The notes under the pieces: model-generated | What the model was told of the DNA's origin: nothing | Databases searched by the model: none | What the model saw: the letters and a program-made list of their open reading frames with translations, nothing else | Part shown: piece by piece, positions 35,046-44,469 of the stretch | Numbering within the stretch: position 1 is the stretch's first letter | Layout of the letters: the number at the start of each line of letters is the position of its first letter | Position numbers and translations under genes: made by a program | Source: Streptomyces sp. Tu 3180 | Lineage (GTDB): Bacteria > Actinomycetota > Actinomycetes > Streptomycetales > Streptomycetaceae | NCBI RefSeq assembly: GCF_009852415.1 | Contig: NZ_WOXS01000002.1 | Location: 7,666,001 to 7,730,000, forward strand | DNA length: 64,000 nt | Direction: 5' to 3'

Positions 35046-35235
35046 GCACCGCCGTGCCACCCCACGGCGCTCCGGCGGCCGGCTCCGCCCGCGGCACTGG
35101 TCGCGGGCCGCCCCGCCCTGCTCACCCCTCCGCCCCGGCACGCACGACGCCGGGGGCTTCCCGCAGCAGCCCACGTACCCGAACCCGCCGTCCAGCCTGC
35201 CCGCTCACGGTCCGCACCCGCCGAGGGGATCCTTC

Positions 35236-36759
35236 ATGGCACCACAACCACCCCTGCTCACCATGTCCGGCATCACCAAGTCGTTCCCGGGCGTCCGCGC
35301 CCTGGACGGTGTGGACCTGGAGGTCCAGGCCGGCGAAGTCCACTGCCTCCTCGGCCAGAACGGTGCCGGGAAGTCCACCCTGATCAAGGTGCTCGCCGGA
35401 GCCCACCAGCCCGACGACGGTGAGATCACCTGGCGGGGCGAGCCGGTGAACCTGGGGTCGCCGATCGCCGCCATGCGCCTGGGCATCGCCACCATCTACC
35501 AGGAACTCGACCTGATCGAGGGGCTGTCCGTCGCGGAGAACGTCTTCCTCGGGCACGAACCCACGGCCGCCGGGTTCGTCGTGCGCGGCTCCGCCGCCCG
35601 TACCGCGACCGCGGAGCTGCTCGAGCGTCTCGGGCACTCGGAGATCGGTCCCGCGCGGCTCGTCGGCGACCTGTCCGCGGCGCAGCAGCAGATCGTCTCG
35701 ATGGCCCGCGCGCTGTCCCACGAGGTGCGGCTGATCGTGATGGACGAGCCGTCGGCGGCGCTCGACCCGGACGAGGTCGACAACCTCTTCAGGATCGTGG
35801 GCGATCTGACGGCCGACGGTGTCGCCGTCGTCTACATCTCGCACCGGCTGGAGGAGATCCGGCGCATCGGCGACCGGGTGACGGTGCTGAAGGACGGCCG
35901 GGCCGTGGCCGGCGGGCTGCCCGCGGAGTCCACCCCGACCCGCGAGATCGTGGCTCTGATGACGGGGCGGAATGTCGAGTACGTCTTCCCCGAGCGTCCC
36001 CGGGCGGGGTTCGCCGCGGGGCGGGAACCGGTGCTGACGGTCGAAGGGCTGACCCGGCGGGGCGAGTTCGCGCCCGTCGACCTGGACCTGCGGCCCGGTG
36101 AGATCGTCGGTCTGGCCGGGCTCGTCGGGTCCGGGCGCAGCGAGATCCTGGAGACGATCTACGGGGCCCGCAAGGCCGACGGCGGCCGTGTCCTCGTCGA
36201 GGGCACCCCGCTGCCTCCCGGCAGTGTCCGCGCCGCCGTCCGCGCCGGCATCGGCCTCGCGCCCGAGGAACGCAAGGCGCAGGGCCTGCTGATGCTGGAG
36301 TCCGTCAGCAGCAACGTCTCGATCTCCACCCTGTCCCGGTTCGCCCGCGCGGGCTGGCTCGACCGGCGCGCCGAGCGCGCCGCGGCGCACCGGGCGGTCC
36401 GGGAGCTGTCCCTGCGGCCGGACAATCCCGATGTCGCGATCAGGACGCTGTCCGGCGGCAACCAGCAGAAGGCCGTGCTCGCACGCTGGCTGCTGCGCGG
36501 GTGCAAGGTGTTGCTGCTGGACGAGCCGACCCGGGGTGTCGACATCGGCGCCCGCGCGGAGCTCTACGCAGTGATCCGCCGGCTGGCCGACGAGGGCCTG
36601 GCCGTACTTCTCGTGTCCAGCGAGGTGCCCGAGGTCCTGGGGCTCGCCGACCGGGTGCTGGTGCTCCGTGAAGGCAGCGTCGTGCACACGGCGGACGCCC
36701 GGGAGCTCGACGAGCACCGTGTACTCGATCTCGTGATGGAAGGGAGCCCGACGCCATGA
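35236..36759 (+). CDS. Sugar ABC importer ATPase, duplicated domain (RbsA/XylG type)
   Basis: A 507-residue protein with two ABC domains. The first (residues 8-240) has Walker A GQNGAGKST, a modified signature LSAAQQQ and Walker B LIVMDEPSAALD. The second (260-500) has the degenerate Walker A GLVGSGRSE, signature LSGGNQQK and LLLDEPTRGVD. This asymmetry is normal for carbohydrate uptake ATPases of the CUT2 family. It energises import with the permease and lipoprotein that follow; its stop overlaps the permease start (ATGA). The substrate is not readable from this subunit. Confidence 0.95.
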   Translation: MAPQPPLLTMSGITKSFPGVRALDGVDLEVQAGEVHCLLGQNGAGKSTLIKVLAGAHQPDDGEITWRGEPVNLGSPIAAMRLGIATIYQELDLIEGLSVAENVFLGHEPTAAGFVVRGSAARTATAELLERLGHSEIGPARLVGDLSAAQQQIVSMARALSHEVRLIVMDEPSAALDPDEVDNLFRIVGDLTADGVAVVYISHRLEEIRRIGDRVTVLKDGRAVAGGLPAESTPTREIVALMTGRNVEYVFPERPRAGFAAGREPVLTVEGLTRRGEFAPVDLDLRPGEIVGLAGLVGSGRSEILETIYGARKADGGRVLVEGTPLPPGSVRAAVRAGIGLAPEERKAQGLLMLESVSSNVSISTLSRFARAGWLDRRAERAAAHRAVRELSLRPDNPDVAIRTLSGGNQQKAVLARWLLRGCKVLLLDEPTRGVDIGARAELYAVIRRLADEGLAVLLVSSEVPEVLGLADRVLVLREGSVVHTADARELDEHRVLDLVMEGSPTP

Positions 36760-37790
36760 CGCAGCCGGCCACCGCGGCGCAGAAGGAAGCGCCGACGTCC
36801 GCCGCCGAGTCCCCGACGGACAAGGAGGGTTCGCGCCGACCGCTCGGCCTGCGGTGGGACGTGCGCAGTCTGTCGCTGCTCGGTGTCCTCGCCGCACTCG
36901 TCGTGGTCGGTGGGATCACCGCGCCGGACGAGTTCCTGGCGGTGAGCAACCTGCAGCTCGTCCTCACCCAGGCGTCCGTGATCGGTGTCGTCACCGTCGG
37001 CATGACGTTCGTCATCACCAGCGGCGGCATCGACCTGTCGGTCGGCGCGATCGTCGCCCTCGCCTCGGTGTGGGCGACGACCGTGGCCACGCAGGAGTTC
37101 GGCTTCGCGGGGATCCTCTTCACCGCGGTGACCGTCGGTGTGGGCTGCGGTCTCGTGAACGGCGTGCTGATCGCCTACGGCGGGATGGTGCCGTTCATCG
37201 CGACGCTGGCCATGCTCGCCTCGGCCCGGGGCCTGGCCCTGCAGATCACCGACGGGCGGACGCAGATCGTGACCGTCGACGGCGTCCTCGACCTCGGCGA
37301 ACGCGACGCCTACGTGCTCGGCGTCCCGCCGCTGGTGCTGGTGTTCGCCGCGGTCACCGTCATCGGCTGGCTGGTGCTCAACCGGACCACCTTCGGCCGC
37401 CGCACCGTCGCGGTCGGCGGCAACGCGGAGGCCGCCCGGCTCGCCGGCATCGACGTCCGCCGCCAGCGGCTCTACCTCTACCTGCTGTCCGGGCTGTGCT
37501 GCGGCATCGCCGCGTTCCTGCTGATCGTGCTGTCCGGCTCCGGCCAGAACACCAACGGCAACCTCTACGAACTCGACGCCATCGCCGCCGCGATCATCGG
37601 CGGCACCCTGCTCACCGGCGGCCGGGGCACCATCGTCGGCTCCGTCCTCGGTGTCCTGGTCTTCACCACGATCACCAACATCTTCGCCCTGAACAACCTC
37701 GAGACCGCCGTCCAGCAGATCGCCAAGGGCGCGATCATCGTCGCCGCCGTCCTGGTCCAGCACCGTTCACTGCGCGGCGGCGACGCCTGA
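36756..37790 (+). CDS. Sugar ABC importer permease (RbsC type)
   Basis: A 344-residue CUT2-family permease with eight to ten membrane segments beginning at SLLGVLAALVVVGGI. Conserved blocks include VTVGMTFVITSGGIDLSVGAIVAL, GMVPFIATLAMLASARGLAL, NAEAARLAGIDV and TLLTGGRGTIVGSVLGVLV. It forms the membrane channel for the sugar bound by the lipoprotein at 37893. The N-terminal 35 residues are a hydrophilic extension. It overlaps the ATPase stop by 4 bases. Confidence 0.95.
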   Translation: MTQPATAAQKEAPTSAAESPTDKEGSRRPLGLRWDVRSLSLLGVLAALVVVGGITAPDEFLAVSNLQLVLTQASVIGVVTVGMTFVITSGGIDLSVGAIVALASVWATTVATQEFGFAGILFTAVTVGVGCGLVNGVLIAYGGMVPFIATLAMLASARGLALQITDGRTQIVTVDGVLDLGERDAYVLGVPPLVLVFAAVTVIGWLVLNRTTFGRRTVAVGGNAEAARLAGIDVRRQRLYLYLLSGLCCGIAAFLLIVLSGSGQNTNGNLYELDAIAAAIIGGTLLTGGRGTIVGSVLGVLVFTTITNIFALNNLETAVQQIAKGAIIVAAVLVQHRSLRGGDA

Positions 37791-37892
37791 CGCAGCGCGG
37801 CACACCGCCGCACGGCGGGTCCGACCCCGCCGTCCGGCACCCCCCGCGCCCTCCATCCCCCGCACACCGCCCAGTCGAAGGGTCGATCCGCC

Positions 37893-38939
37893 ATGGCAAG
37901 AATCCCGGCCACCAGCCGCAGAGCACTGCTGTTCGGCACCGCAGCCGCTTCCGCCGGCGCGCTGCTGACGGCGTGCACCAGCAACGAGTCCAGCAGCCAG
38001 GAACAGGCCACGGACAACGCCCCGGTCGCCGACGACAAGCCGGGCAAGCCGGTCACGATCGGTTTCGCCGGGCCGCAGGCCGACCACGGCTGGCTCAACG
38101 CCATCAACCAGAACGCCAAGCAGCGCGCGGAGAAGTACTCCGACGTCACGCTGGAGATCACCGAGGGTTCCAATGACACCGCCCAGCAGATCGGCCAGAT
38201 CGAGACCCTGATCAACAAGAAGGTCGACGTGCTGGTGGTGCTGCCGGCCGACGGCAAGGCGCTCACCCAGGTCGGGCTGAAGGCGATGCGCGCCGGCATC
38301 CCGGTGGTCAACCTGGACCGGATCTTCAACACCCCGCAGGCGTACCGCTGCTGGATCGGCGGCGACAACTACGGCATGGGGCTGAACGCCGGCCACTACA
38401 TCGGGGAGAAGCTCAAGGACAGGCCGGACGCCCGGGTCGTGGAACTGGCCGGGCTGGACAACCTGGAGCTCACCAAGCAGCGCACCCAGGGCTTCGACGA
38501 CGCGCTGAAGAACTATCCCAACATCAGGAAGGTGGCCCGTCAGGCGGCCGACTTCACGGTCGAGTCCGGTCAGGCCAAGATGGCCCAGCTGCTCCAGGCG
38601 CAGTCGAAGTTCGACGCGCTGTGGAACCACGACGACGACCAGGGCGTGGGCGCGCTGCGCGCCATCGAGCAGGCCGGGCGCGACGACTTCCTGATGGTCG
38701 GCGGCGCGGGCGCCAAGTCCGCGATGGACGCCATCAAGGCCGACAACGGCGTCCTGAAGGCGACCGTCCTGTACCCGCCGACGATGGCCGCCTCCGCGAT
38801 CGACCTCGCCCGGGCGCTGGGCCAGGGCAAGGGCGTCGGCGGTCTCGCCGAGTTCGAGATCCCGTCCTCGCTGACCCTCTACTCGGCCGTGGTCACCAAG
38901 GACAACGTCGACCAGTACCTGCCGACCGGCTTCATCTGA
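37893..38939 (+). CDS. Sugar-binding lipoprotein of the ABC importer
   Basis: A 348-residue periplasmic-binding-protein-like lipoprotein. The signal has paired arginines (TSRRALLFGTAAASAGALLTAC) ending in the lipobox LTAC, so Tat export and lipidation at Cys are likely. The mature part is a ribose-type binding fold: TIGFAGPQADHGWLNAINQNAKQ, QQIGQIETLINKKVDVLVVLPAD, WNHDDDQGVG. It captures the substrate for the permease and ATPase. The motif set fits pentose, hexose or cyclitol binders of the RbsB/XylF/IatA group. Intergenic distance of 102 bp to the permease. Confidence 0.94.
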   Translation: MARIPATSRRALLFGTAAASAGALLTACTSNESSSQEQATDNAPVADDKPGKPVTIGFAGPQADHGWLNAINQNAKQRAEKYSDVTLEITEGSNDTAQQIGQIETLINKKVDVLVVLPADGKALTQVGLKAMRAGIPVVNLDRIFNTPQAYRCWIGGDNYGMGLNAGHYIGEKLKDRPDARVVELAGLDNLELTKQRTQGFDDALKNYPNIRKVARQAADFTVESGQAKMAQLLQAQSKFDALWNHDDDQGVGALRAIEQAGRDDFLMVGGAGAKSAMDAIKADNGVLKATVLYPPTMAASAIDLARALGQGKGVGGLAEFEIPSSLTLYSAVVTKDNVDQYLPTGFI

Positions 38940-39007
38940 CCGGTCCGGGCCCCGTGCCCCACCAGCACAGCGACGAGTCAGTGACACTCCGACGAGGAGG
39001 AATCCGC

Positions 39008-40204
39008 ATGGAACAGAGGGACAGCCGGAGCGCGCCGCCGGCACTCGGCGTGGGCATGGTCGGCTACGCGTTCATGGGCGCCGCGCACTCCCAGGGCTGG
39101 CGCACCGTGGGGCACGTGTTCGACCTGCCGCTGCGGCCGGTCCTCGCCGCGATCGCCGGCCGCGACGCGCACGCCGTGCGGGCGGCGGCCGACCGGCACG
39201 GCTGGGCCGCGGCGGAGACCGACTGGCGCGCCCTCGTGGCCCGCGACGACGTGCACCTCGTCGACATCTGCACACCGGGCGACAGCCATGCGGAGATCGC
39301 GATCGCGGCGCTGGAGGCCGGCAAGCACGTGCTGTGCGAGAAGCCCCTGGCCAACTCGGTCGCCGAGGCGGAGGCCATGGTCACGGCGGCCGAGGCGGCC
39401 CGCGCACGCGGGCAGGTGGCGATGGTGGGCTTCAACTACCGGCGCGTGCCAGCCCTCACCCACGCACGCCGGCTCATCGCCGACGGCCGGCTCGGCACGC
39501 TGCGCCACGTACGGGTCACCTACCTCCAGGACTGGCTGGTCGACCCCGACTTCCCGCTGACGTGGCGGCTGCAGCGGGAACACGCGGGATCGGGGGCGCT
39601 CGGCGACCTCGGGGCGCACATCGTCGACCTCGCCCAGTACCTGGCGGGTGAGGTGCTGGTCGGGGTCTCCGCGCAGATGGAGACCTTCGTCAGGGAACGC
39701 CCCCGCCTCGACGGTGCCTCCTCCGGCCTGACCGCTTCCGGCGGCACCCGGCGCGGGCCGGTCACGGTCGACGACGCGGCCGTCTTCACCGGCCGGCTCT
39801 CCTCGGGCGCGCTCGCCACGTTCGAGGCGACCCGGATGGCGTCGGGGCGCAAGAACGCCCTGCGCCTGGAGGTCAACGGCGAGTCCGGTTCGCTGGCCTT
39901 CGACCTGGAGCGGCTCAACGAGCTGTCCTTCCACGACCACCGGGAACCGGCCGTCACCGCGGGGTTCCGCAGGATCGTCGTCACCGAACCCGAGCACCCC
40001 TACCTGGACGCCTGGTGGCCGCCGGGCCACGGTCTCGGTTACGAGCACACCTTCGTGCACCAGGCCCGTGATCTGGTGCACGCGGTCGCCGAGGGGCGCA
40101 CGCCCGAGCCTTCCTTCGCCGACGGGCTGCAGGTGCAGCGGGTGCTGGCCGCGGTGGAGGAGAGTGCCGGGAAGAACTCCGTCTACACGCCGATCGCCGC
40201 CTGA
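39008..40204 (+). CDS. Gfo/Idh/MocA-family NAD(P)-dependent dehydrogenase
   Basis: A 398-residue oxidoreductase with an N-terminal dinucleotide fold (GVGMVGYAFMGAAHSQGW) and the family motif CEKPLANS, whose Lys is catalytic. C-terminal features include GSGALGDLGAHIVDLAQYLAG. Members oxidise sugars, inositols or sugar derivatives at one hydroxyl. It follows the ABC importer by 69 bp and precedes a TIM-barrel isomerase by 17 bp, so it probably takes the first intracellular oxidation step. ATG 39008 follows GACGAGGAGG. Which substrate it uses cannot be read; myo-inositol-like compounds are a reasonable guess. Confidence 0.92.
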   Translation: MEQRDSRSAPPALGVGMVGYAFMGAAHSQGWRTVGHVFDLPLRPVLAAIAGRDAHAVRAAADRHGWAAAETDWRALVARDDVHLVDICTPGDSHAEIAIAALEAGKHVLCEKPLANSVAEAEAMVTAAEAARARGQVAMVGFNYRRVPALTHARRLIADGRLGTLRHVRVTYLQDWLVDPDFPLTWRLQREHAGSGALGDLGAHIVDLAQYLAGEVLVGVSAQMETFVRERPRLDGASSGLTASGGTRRGPVTVDDAAVFTGRLSSGALATFEATRMASGRKNALRLEVNGESGSLAFDLERLNELSFHDHREPAVTAGFRRIVVTEPEHPYLDAWWPPGHGLGYEHTFVHQARDLVHAVAEGRTPEPSFADGLQVQRVLAAVEESAGKNSVYTPIAA

Positions 40205-40221
40205 AGGAGGGCTGAGAACGG

Positions 40222-41229
40222 ATGCCGCGCAACTTCACGCTGTTCACCGGTCAGTGGGCCGACCTGCCGCTGGAGGAGGTCTGCCGCCTGGCCCGCGACT
40301 TCGGCTACGACGGGCTGGAACTCGCCTGCTGGGGGGACCACTTCGAGGTCGACAAGGCCCTGGCCGACCCCTCCTACCTCGCGTCCCGCCACCGGCTCCT
40401 CGACAAGTACGGCCTGAAGTGCTGGGCGGTCTCCAACCACCTGGTCGGCCAGGCCGTGTGCGACGCCATCATCGACGAGCGCCACCGGGCCATCCTGCCC
40501 GCCCGGATCTGGGGCGACGGCGAGCCCGAGGGCGTACGGCGGCGCGCCGCGGCCGAGATCGGGGACACCGCGCGTGCCGCGGCCGCCTTCGGTGTGGACA
40601 CGGTCGTCGGTTTCACCGGTTCGTCGATCTGGCACCTGGTGGCGATGTTCCCGCCGGCGCCCGAGTCGATGATCGAGCGGGGTTACGAGGACTTCGCCGA
40701 GCGGTGGAACCCGATCCTGGACGTGTTCGACGCGCAGGGCGTGCGGTTCGCGCACGAGGTGCATCCCAGTGAGATCGCCTACGACTACTGGACGACCGTG
40801 CGGGCCCTGGAGGCGGTCGGCCGCCGGCCGGCCTTCGGGCTCAACTTCGATCCCTCGCACTTCGTGTGGCAGGACCTGGACCCGGTGGGGTTCCTCTACG
40901 ACTTCCGGGACCGGATCTACCACGTGGACTGCAAGGAGGCCCGGCGGCGGCTGGACGGGCGCAACGGCCGTCTCGGCTCGCATCTGCCCTGGGGCGATCC
41001 GCGGCGCGGCTGGGACTTCGTCTCCGCCGGGCACGGTGACGTTCCCTGGGAGGACGTGTTCCGGATGCTGCGGTCGATCGGGTACGACGGTCCGGTCTCC
41101 GTGGAGTGGGAGGACGCCGGCATGGACCGGCTCCAGGGCGCTCCCGAGGCGCTGACCCGCCTGAAGGCCTTCGACTTCGACCCGCCCAGCGCGTCCTTCG
41201 ACGCCGCGTTCGGAGGCGGCGGCAGCTAG
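40222..41229 (+). CDS. TIM-barrel sugar phosphate isomerase/epimerase
   Basis: A 335-residue protein of the xylose-isomerase-like TIM-barrel (AP endonuclease 2) family. It shows YDGLELACWGDHFEVDKAL, the metal-site segments RFAHEVHPSEIAYDYW and FGLNFDPSHFVWQ, and a final Glu in GPVSVEWED. Such enzymes bind a divalent metal through Glu/Asp/His and isomerise or epimerise keto sugars, including inosose products. Placement right after the dehydrogenase (AAGGAGG, 17-bp gap) suggests it handles the ketone formed there. Confidence 0.92.
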   Translation: MPRNFTLFTGQWADLPLEEVCRLARDFGYDGLELACWGDHFEVDKALADPSYLASRHRLLDKYGLKCWAVSNHLVGQAVCDAIIDERHRAILPARIWGDGEPEGVRRRAAAEIGDTARAAAAFGVDTVVGFTGSSIWHLVAMFPPAPESMIERGYEDFAERWNPILDVFDAQGVRFAHEVHPSEIAYDYWTTVRALEAVGRRPAFGLNFDPSHFVWQDLDPVGFLYDFRDRIYHVDCKEARRRLDGRNGRLGSHLPWGDPRRGWDFVSAGHGDVPWEDVFRMLRSIGYDGPVSVEWEDAGMDRLQGAPEALTRLKAFDFDPPSASFDAAFGGGGS

Positions 41230-41250
41230 GGCCCGCCGAGAAGGCCCGGC

Positions 41251-41265
41251 CCGCCCTCCGGGCGG
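41251..41265 (+). terminator. Short GC hairpin after the isomerase gene
   Basis: CCGCCC (41251-41256) pairs with GGGCGG (41260-41265) around TCC, 22 bp after the stop of the catabolic operon. It is a weak candidate. The rest of the 520-bp gap to 41751 holds the operator-like element at 41359 and no supported gene. Confidence 0.35.
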
Positions 41266-41358
41266 ACCACGGGACCCGCGCAACAGGCCCCGGAACCAGC
41301 CGGGCCCGCGCCCGGCGGCGGAAGAGCCGCCGGGCCGGTCCGGGCTGCCCGGACACGT

Positions 41359-41383
41359 CTTTGTCCTGGACCGGGAAAAAGTT
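41359..41383. promoter_or_regulatory. Operator-like inverted repeat before the INO1-like gene
   Basis: CTTTGTCCTG, five bases, GGAAAAAGTT. The arms CTTTGTCC/GGAAAAAG match as an inverted repeat in 7 of 8 positions. Same length and spacing as the element at 33567 before the ROK regulator; 19 of the 20 non-spacer bases agree. Confidence 0.65.
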
Positions 41384-41750
41384 CGACTTCCTTGTTGCGC
41401 AAGGGCTTTCCGTCGAGGACGAACCGGGCTACGGTCCCGTCTCGTGCACAGTGCCACACAGTGGTCCGCCACTGACGGCGCGTTCCGGTTGCACGGCTCA
41501 CCGCTCGTTCGGCCGGCCTACGGAGGACATCCGTGCACAGCACAGAGCCAAGCGCCCCCGAGAGGACCGCACTCGTCGCCGGCGGCCGTCCCGCCGCCCA
41601 CCCGCCCACCGTGACCGCGCCGACCGCGGAGCCGCCCTCCCGGGGCGCGGCCGGAGCCCGCCCACATGCCGGCGGCGGGCGGGAAGGCCCCGAGCCCCCG
41701 CCCGCCGTCCCCAACCACCCCGGAACACCGACACGGCAGGGAGGCAGCCC

Positions 41751-42902
41751 GTGAACAACCAGGGGAACGCACCGGAGCCCCGGACCGGCGGGCGGACCGC
41801 GCGCACCGGTGTCTGGTTCGTCGGAGCCCGCGGATCGGTGGCCACCACCTCCGTCGCCGGATGCGCGGCGGTCACCGCCGGACTGCGTCCGCCGACCGGC
41901 ATGGTCACCGAGACGCCGCCGTTCCGCGGCACCGGCCTGGCGCCCCTGCCCTCACTCGTCTTCGGCGGCCACGACACCGTCGACTGCCCGCTGCCCAAGC
42001 GGGCCGAACACCTCACCGGCGCGGGCGTCCTGCCGCACGGGCTCGCCTCCGCCGTGCGCGCCGGACTGGAGGCCGCGGACGAGGAGATACGGCCCGGCGG
42101 CCCGCTCCCGGGCGACACCCGCAGCGACGAGGAACTCATCGCGGACTTCGCCGCCGACCTCGCCTCGTTCCGCACCCGCAACGCACTGGCACGGGTGGTC
42201 GTCGTCAACGTCTCCTCCACGGAGCCGCTGCCCGCGCCCGACGCCGTACGGCTGCCGCCCAGCTCCCTCTACGCGGCCGCCGCCCTGCGGGCCGGCTGCC
42301 CCTACGTCAACTTCACGCCGTCCACCGGGCTGCGCACCCCGGCCCTCACGGACGCCGCCGCGGCCGGCGGACTTCCCCACGCGGGCCGGGACGGCAAGAC
42401 CGGCCAGACGCTGCTGCGGGCCGTGCTCGCCCCGATGTTCGTCCAGCGCGCCCTGGACGTACGGGCCTGGTCCGGCACCAACCTGCTGGGCGGCGGCGAC
42501 GGGGCGGTACTGGCCGACCCGGGGGCGGCCGCGGCGAAGAACGCCGGCAAGGAGCGCGTCCTGACCGAGACCCTCGGGCACACACCGGAGGGCGAGGTGC
42601 ACATCGACGACGTGCCGGCGCTCGGCGACTGGAAGACGGCCTGGGACCACATCGCCTTCGAGGGCTTCCTCGGCTCGCGGATGGTCCTGCAGACCATCTG
42701 GCAGGGCTGTGACTCGGCGCTGGCCGCCCCGCTCGTCCTCGACCTGGCCCGGCTGGTCGCCCGCGCCCACGAGGCGGGCCTGTCCGGTCCGCTCCCGGAG
42801 CTGGGCTTCTACTTCAAGGACCCCGACGGGGGCCCGTCGGGCCTCTCGGAGCAGTTCACCGCGCTGCTGTCGTTCGCCGACCGTCTGCGGGAGGCCGAGT
42901 GA
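41751..42902 (+). CDS. Inositol-3-phosphate synthase-like protein
   Basis: A 383-residue protein of the myo-inositol-1-phosphate synthase family. The N-terminal NAD fold is TGVWFVGARGSVATTSVAG, and GLDxD-like regions typical of the family are replaced by a divergent set: VVVVNVSSTEP, YVNFTPSTGLRTPAL, GRDGKTGQTLLRAVLAPMF and WSGTNLLGGGDG. The GRDGKTGQT block aligns with the catalytic Lys region of the synthases. It may cyclise a sugar phosphate or act on an inositol derivative. In other Streptomyces relatives lie in ebo-like clusters with a prenyltransferase, which is not present here. GTG 41751 follows GGGAGGCAG. The operator-like element upstream links it to the ROK regulator. Confidence 0.87.
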   Translation: MNNQGNAPEPRTGGRTARTGVWFVGARGSVATTSVAGCAAVTAGLRPPTGMVTETPPFRGTGLAPLPSLVFGGHDTVDCPLPKRAEHLTGAGVLPHGLASAVRAGLEAADEEIRPGGPLPGDTRSDEELIADFAADLASFRTRNALARVVVVNVSSTEPLPAPDAVRLPPSSLYAAAALRAGCPYVNFTPSTGLRTPALTDAAAAGGLPHAGRDGKTGQTLLRAVLAPMFVQRALDVRAWSGTNLLGGGDGAVLADPGAAAAKNAGKERVLTETLGHTPEGEVHIDDVPALGDWKTAWDHIAFEGFLGSRMVLQTIWQGCDSALAAPLVLDLARLVARAHEAGLSGPLPELGFYFKDPDGGPSGLSEQFTALLSFADRLREAE

Positions 42903-43216
42903 TCCGCTCCCTCCTGTGGGCCGACCGCGACGAGGACGCCGCCGACCGCCCCCGTCGTCCCGTCCCCTCCGGCCGTGTCTCCCCGGCGGCGGCGCCGGGC
43001 GCGGCCGGACTCCCGGCCGCGGCGAGCCCGTCCGCCGCCACGGCCGCCTCCCCCTGAGCGACGACGTTCGCTCGCCTCGTGCCCCACCCCCCGCGCAGTG
43101 TCCGGCCGCCAGGCGGCCGCCGATGTGAAGTCCCTGCCGCTGCGGCTCGCCGGCCTCTGCCGAGGCGGCCGCCGTCAGGCACCCGCAGCACCGCGACGAC
43201 GAAAGCGAGAATCACT
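42903..43216. other. Gap between INO1-like and Tat-exported TIM-barrel genes
   Basis: About 310 bases. A 52-codon frame (42899-43057) overlaps the INO1-like stop as GTGA, but its Ala/Pro-rich sequence has no recognised relative. No repeat of the ROK-type operator was found here. Confidence 0.4.
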
Positions 43217-44380
43217 GTGACCGCGTTCAACGACGAAGCCGTCACCGGCGACGAACTGCGCCGCACGCTCGGCGTCGACCGCCGCCGTTTCCTCAGCACC
43301 TGCACGGCCGCCGCGGCCGCGGCGATCGCCGCCCCGGTCTTCGGCGCCTCGCCCGCCCTGGCGCAGGACGGGGCGGAACCCGCCGTCGAGGACCGGGGCC
43401 GCTCCGCCCTGGTCCCGCCGCACAAGCGCGGCATCATCCTCTACACCGTCCGGGACGCGGTCGGCCGCGACCCCCTCTCCACCGACCTGCCCTCCGGCTT
43501 CCGCGAGGTGTTCAGGCAGCTGTCGCGCTTCGGCTACCGCCAGGTGGAGTTCGCCGGCTACGGCCAGCACGCCAACGCGCCCGGCGGCGCGAACCTGGGG
43601 ACCGTCCAGGGCGCGAAGCTGCTGCGCTCCTGGCTCGACGAGTACGGCCTGCGCGCCCAGGGCAGCCACGGCTTCATCCCGCCGTCCTGGCCGCTGACCA
43701 CCGCGGACCTGGACACCTTCAAGCTCCACCTGGAGATCGCCAACATCATCGGCATGGACCACATGGGCACCGGCGGCGACCCCACCGGCACCCCCTACCG
43801 CGCCGACTGGGACGTCGCCGCGGAGAAGTGGAACACCCTGGGGGCCATCGCCCGCCGCGAGGGCGTCAAGCTCTACACCCACAACCACGACAGCGCCTAC
43901 GACTTCCTGCTCGACGGCGGCCCGCTGGACGACCAGGGCCGGCCGACCCGCAGCTCCGGCATCCGGAAGCTGGAGTACTTCCTGGAGGTGACGGACCCGA
44001 GGAGCGTCTACCTGGAGCTGGACGTCTTCTGGGCCCACGTGGCCCAGTACAAGTTCCACACGTACACCGCCCACGACGGCTCGCAGCGCGAGAAGGTCTT
44101 CGACCCCGCCGGTCTCGTGGCCCGCAACACCAACCGCTTCCCCCTCTTCCACGCGAAGGACGGCGCGGTCAACCCCCAGAGCGGCCTGGGCTACGACATG
44201 GTGCCGTTCGGCACGGGGGACATCGACTACCGGAAGTTCTTCACCCGGGTGGGCGCGAAGAACCACCACAACCCGATGGTCGAGCAGGACAACGCGCCGA
44301 GCGCGAGCGTCCCCGCCCAGTCCCTGGAGTTCGCCCGGATCGGCTACGACAACCTCGCGGCCCTGCGCGCCCGCCGCTGA
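43217..44380 (+). CDS. Tat-exported TIM-barrel sugar isomerase/epimerase-like protein
   Basis: A 387-residue protein with a Tat signal (DRRRFLSTCTAAAAAAIAAPVFGASPALA) and a xylose-isomerase-like TIM barrel (RGIILYTVRD, FGYRQVEFAGYG, LYTHNHDSAYDF, VYLELDVFW, LFHAKDG). The Glu, His and Asp residues of a metal site are in the usual strands. Relatives are annotated as sugar phosphate isomerases, but an exported protein meets free sugars, so the reaction is open. It stands between the INO1-like gene and a secreted PQQ-type sugar dehydrogenase, suggesting extracellular sugar processing. GTG 43217 was chosen; the ribosome site is weak. Confidence 0.9.
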   Translation: MTAFNDEAVTGDELRRTLGVDRRRFLSTCTAAAAAAIAAPVFGASPALAQDGAEPAVEDRGRSALVPPHKRGIILYTVRDAVGRDPLSTDLPSGFREVFRQLSRFGYRQVEFAGYGQHANAPGGANLGTVQGAKLLRSWLDEYGLRAQGSHGFIPPSWPLTTADLDTFKLHLEIANIIGMDHMGTGGDPTGTPYRADWDVAAEKWNTLGAIARREGVKLYTHNHDSAYDFLLDGGPLDDQGRPTRSSGIRKLEYFLEVTDPRSVYLELDVFWAHVAQYKFHTYTAHDGSQREKVFDPAGLVARNTNRFPLFHAKDGAVNPQSGLGYDMVPFGTGDIDYRKFFTRVGAKNHHNPMVEQDNAPSASVPAQSLEFARIGYDNLAALRARR

Positions 44381-44469
44381 CGGAGCGTCACCCGCGTGAC
44401 CCGTCCCGCGTCTCGGCGCGGGGCGGGTGCCCCGGGCGTGCCCGGAAGCACCTGAAGTACCGGGACAGT

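Noticed and set aside
42899..43057. 52-codon frame overlapping the INO1-like stop as GTGA
   Set aside because: The overlap looks like coupling, but the peptide is Ala/Pro filler after residue 20 and I know no relative.
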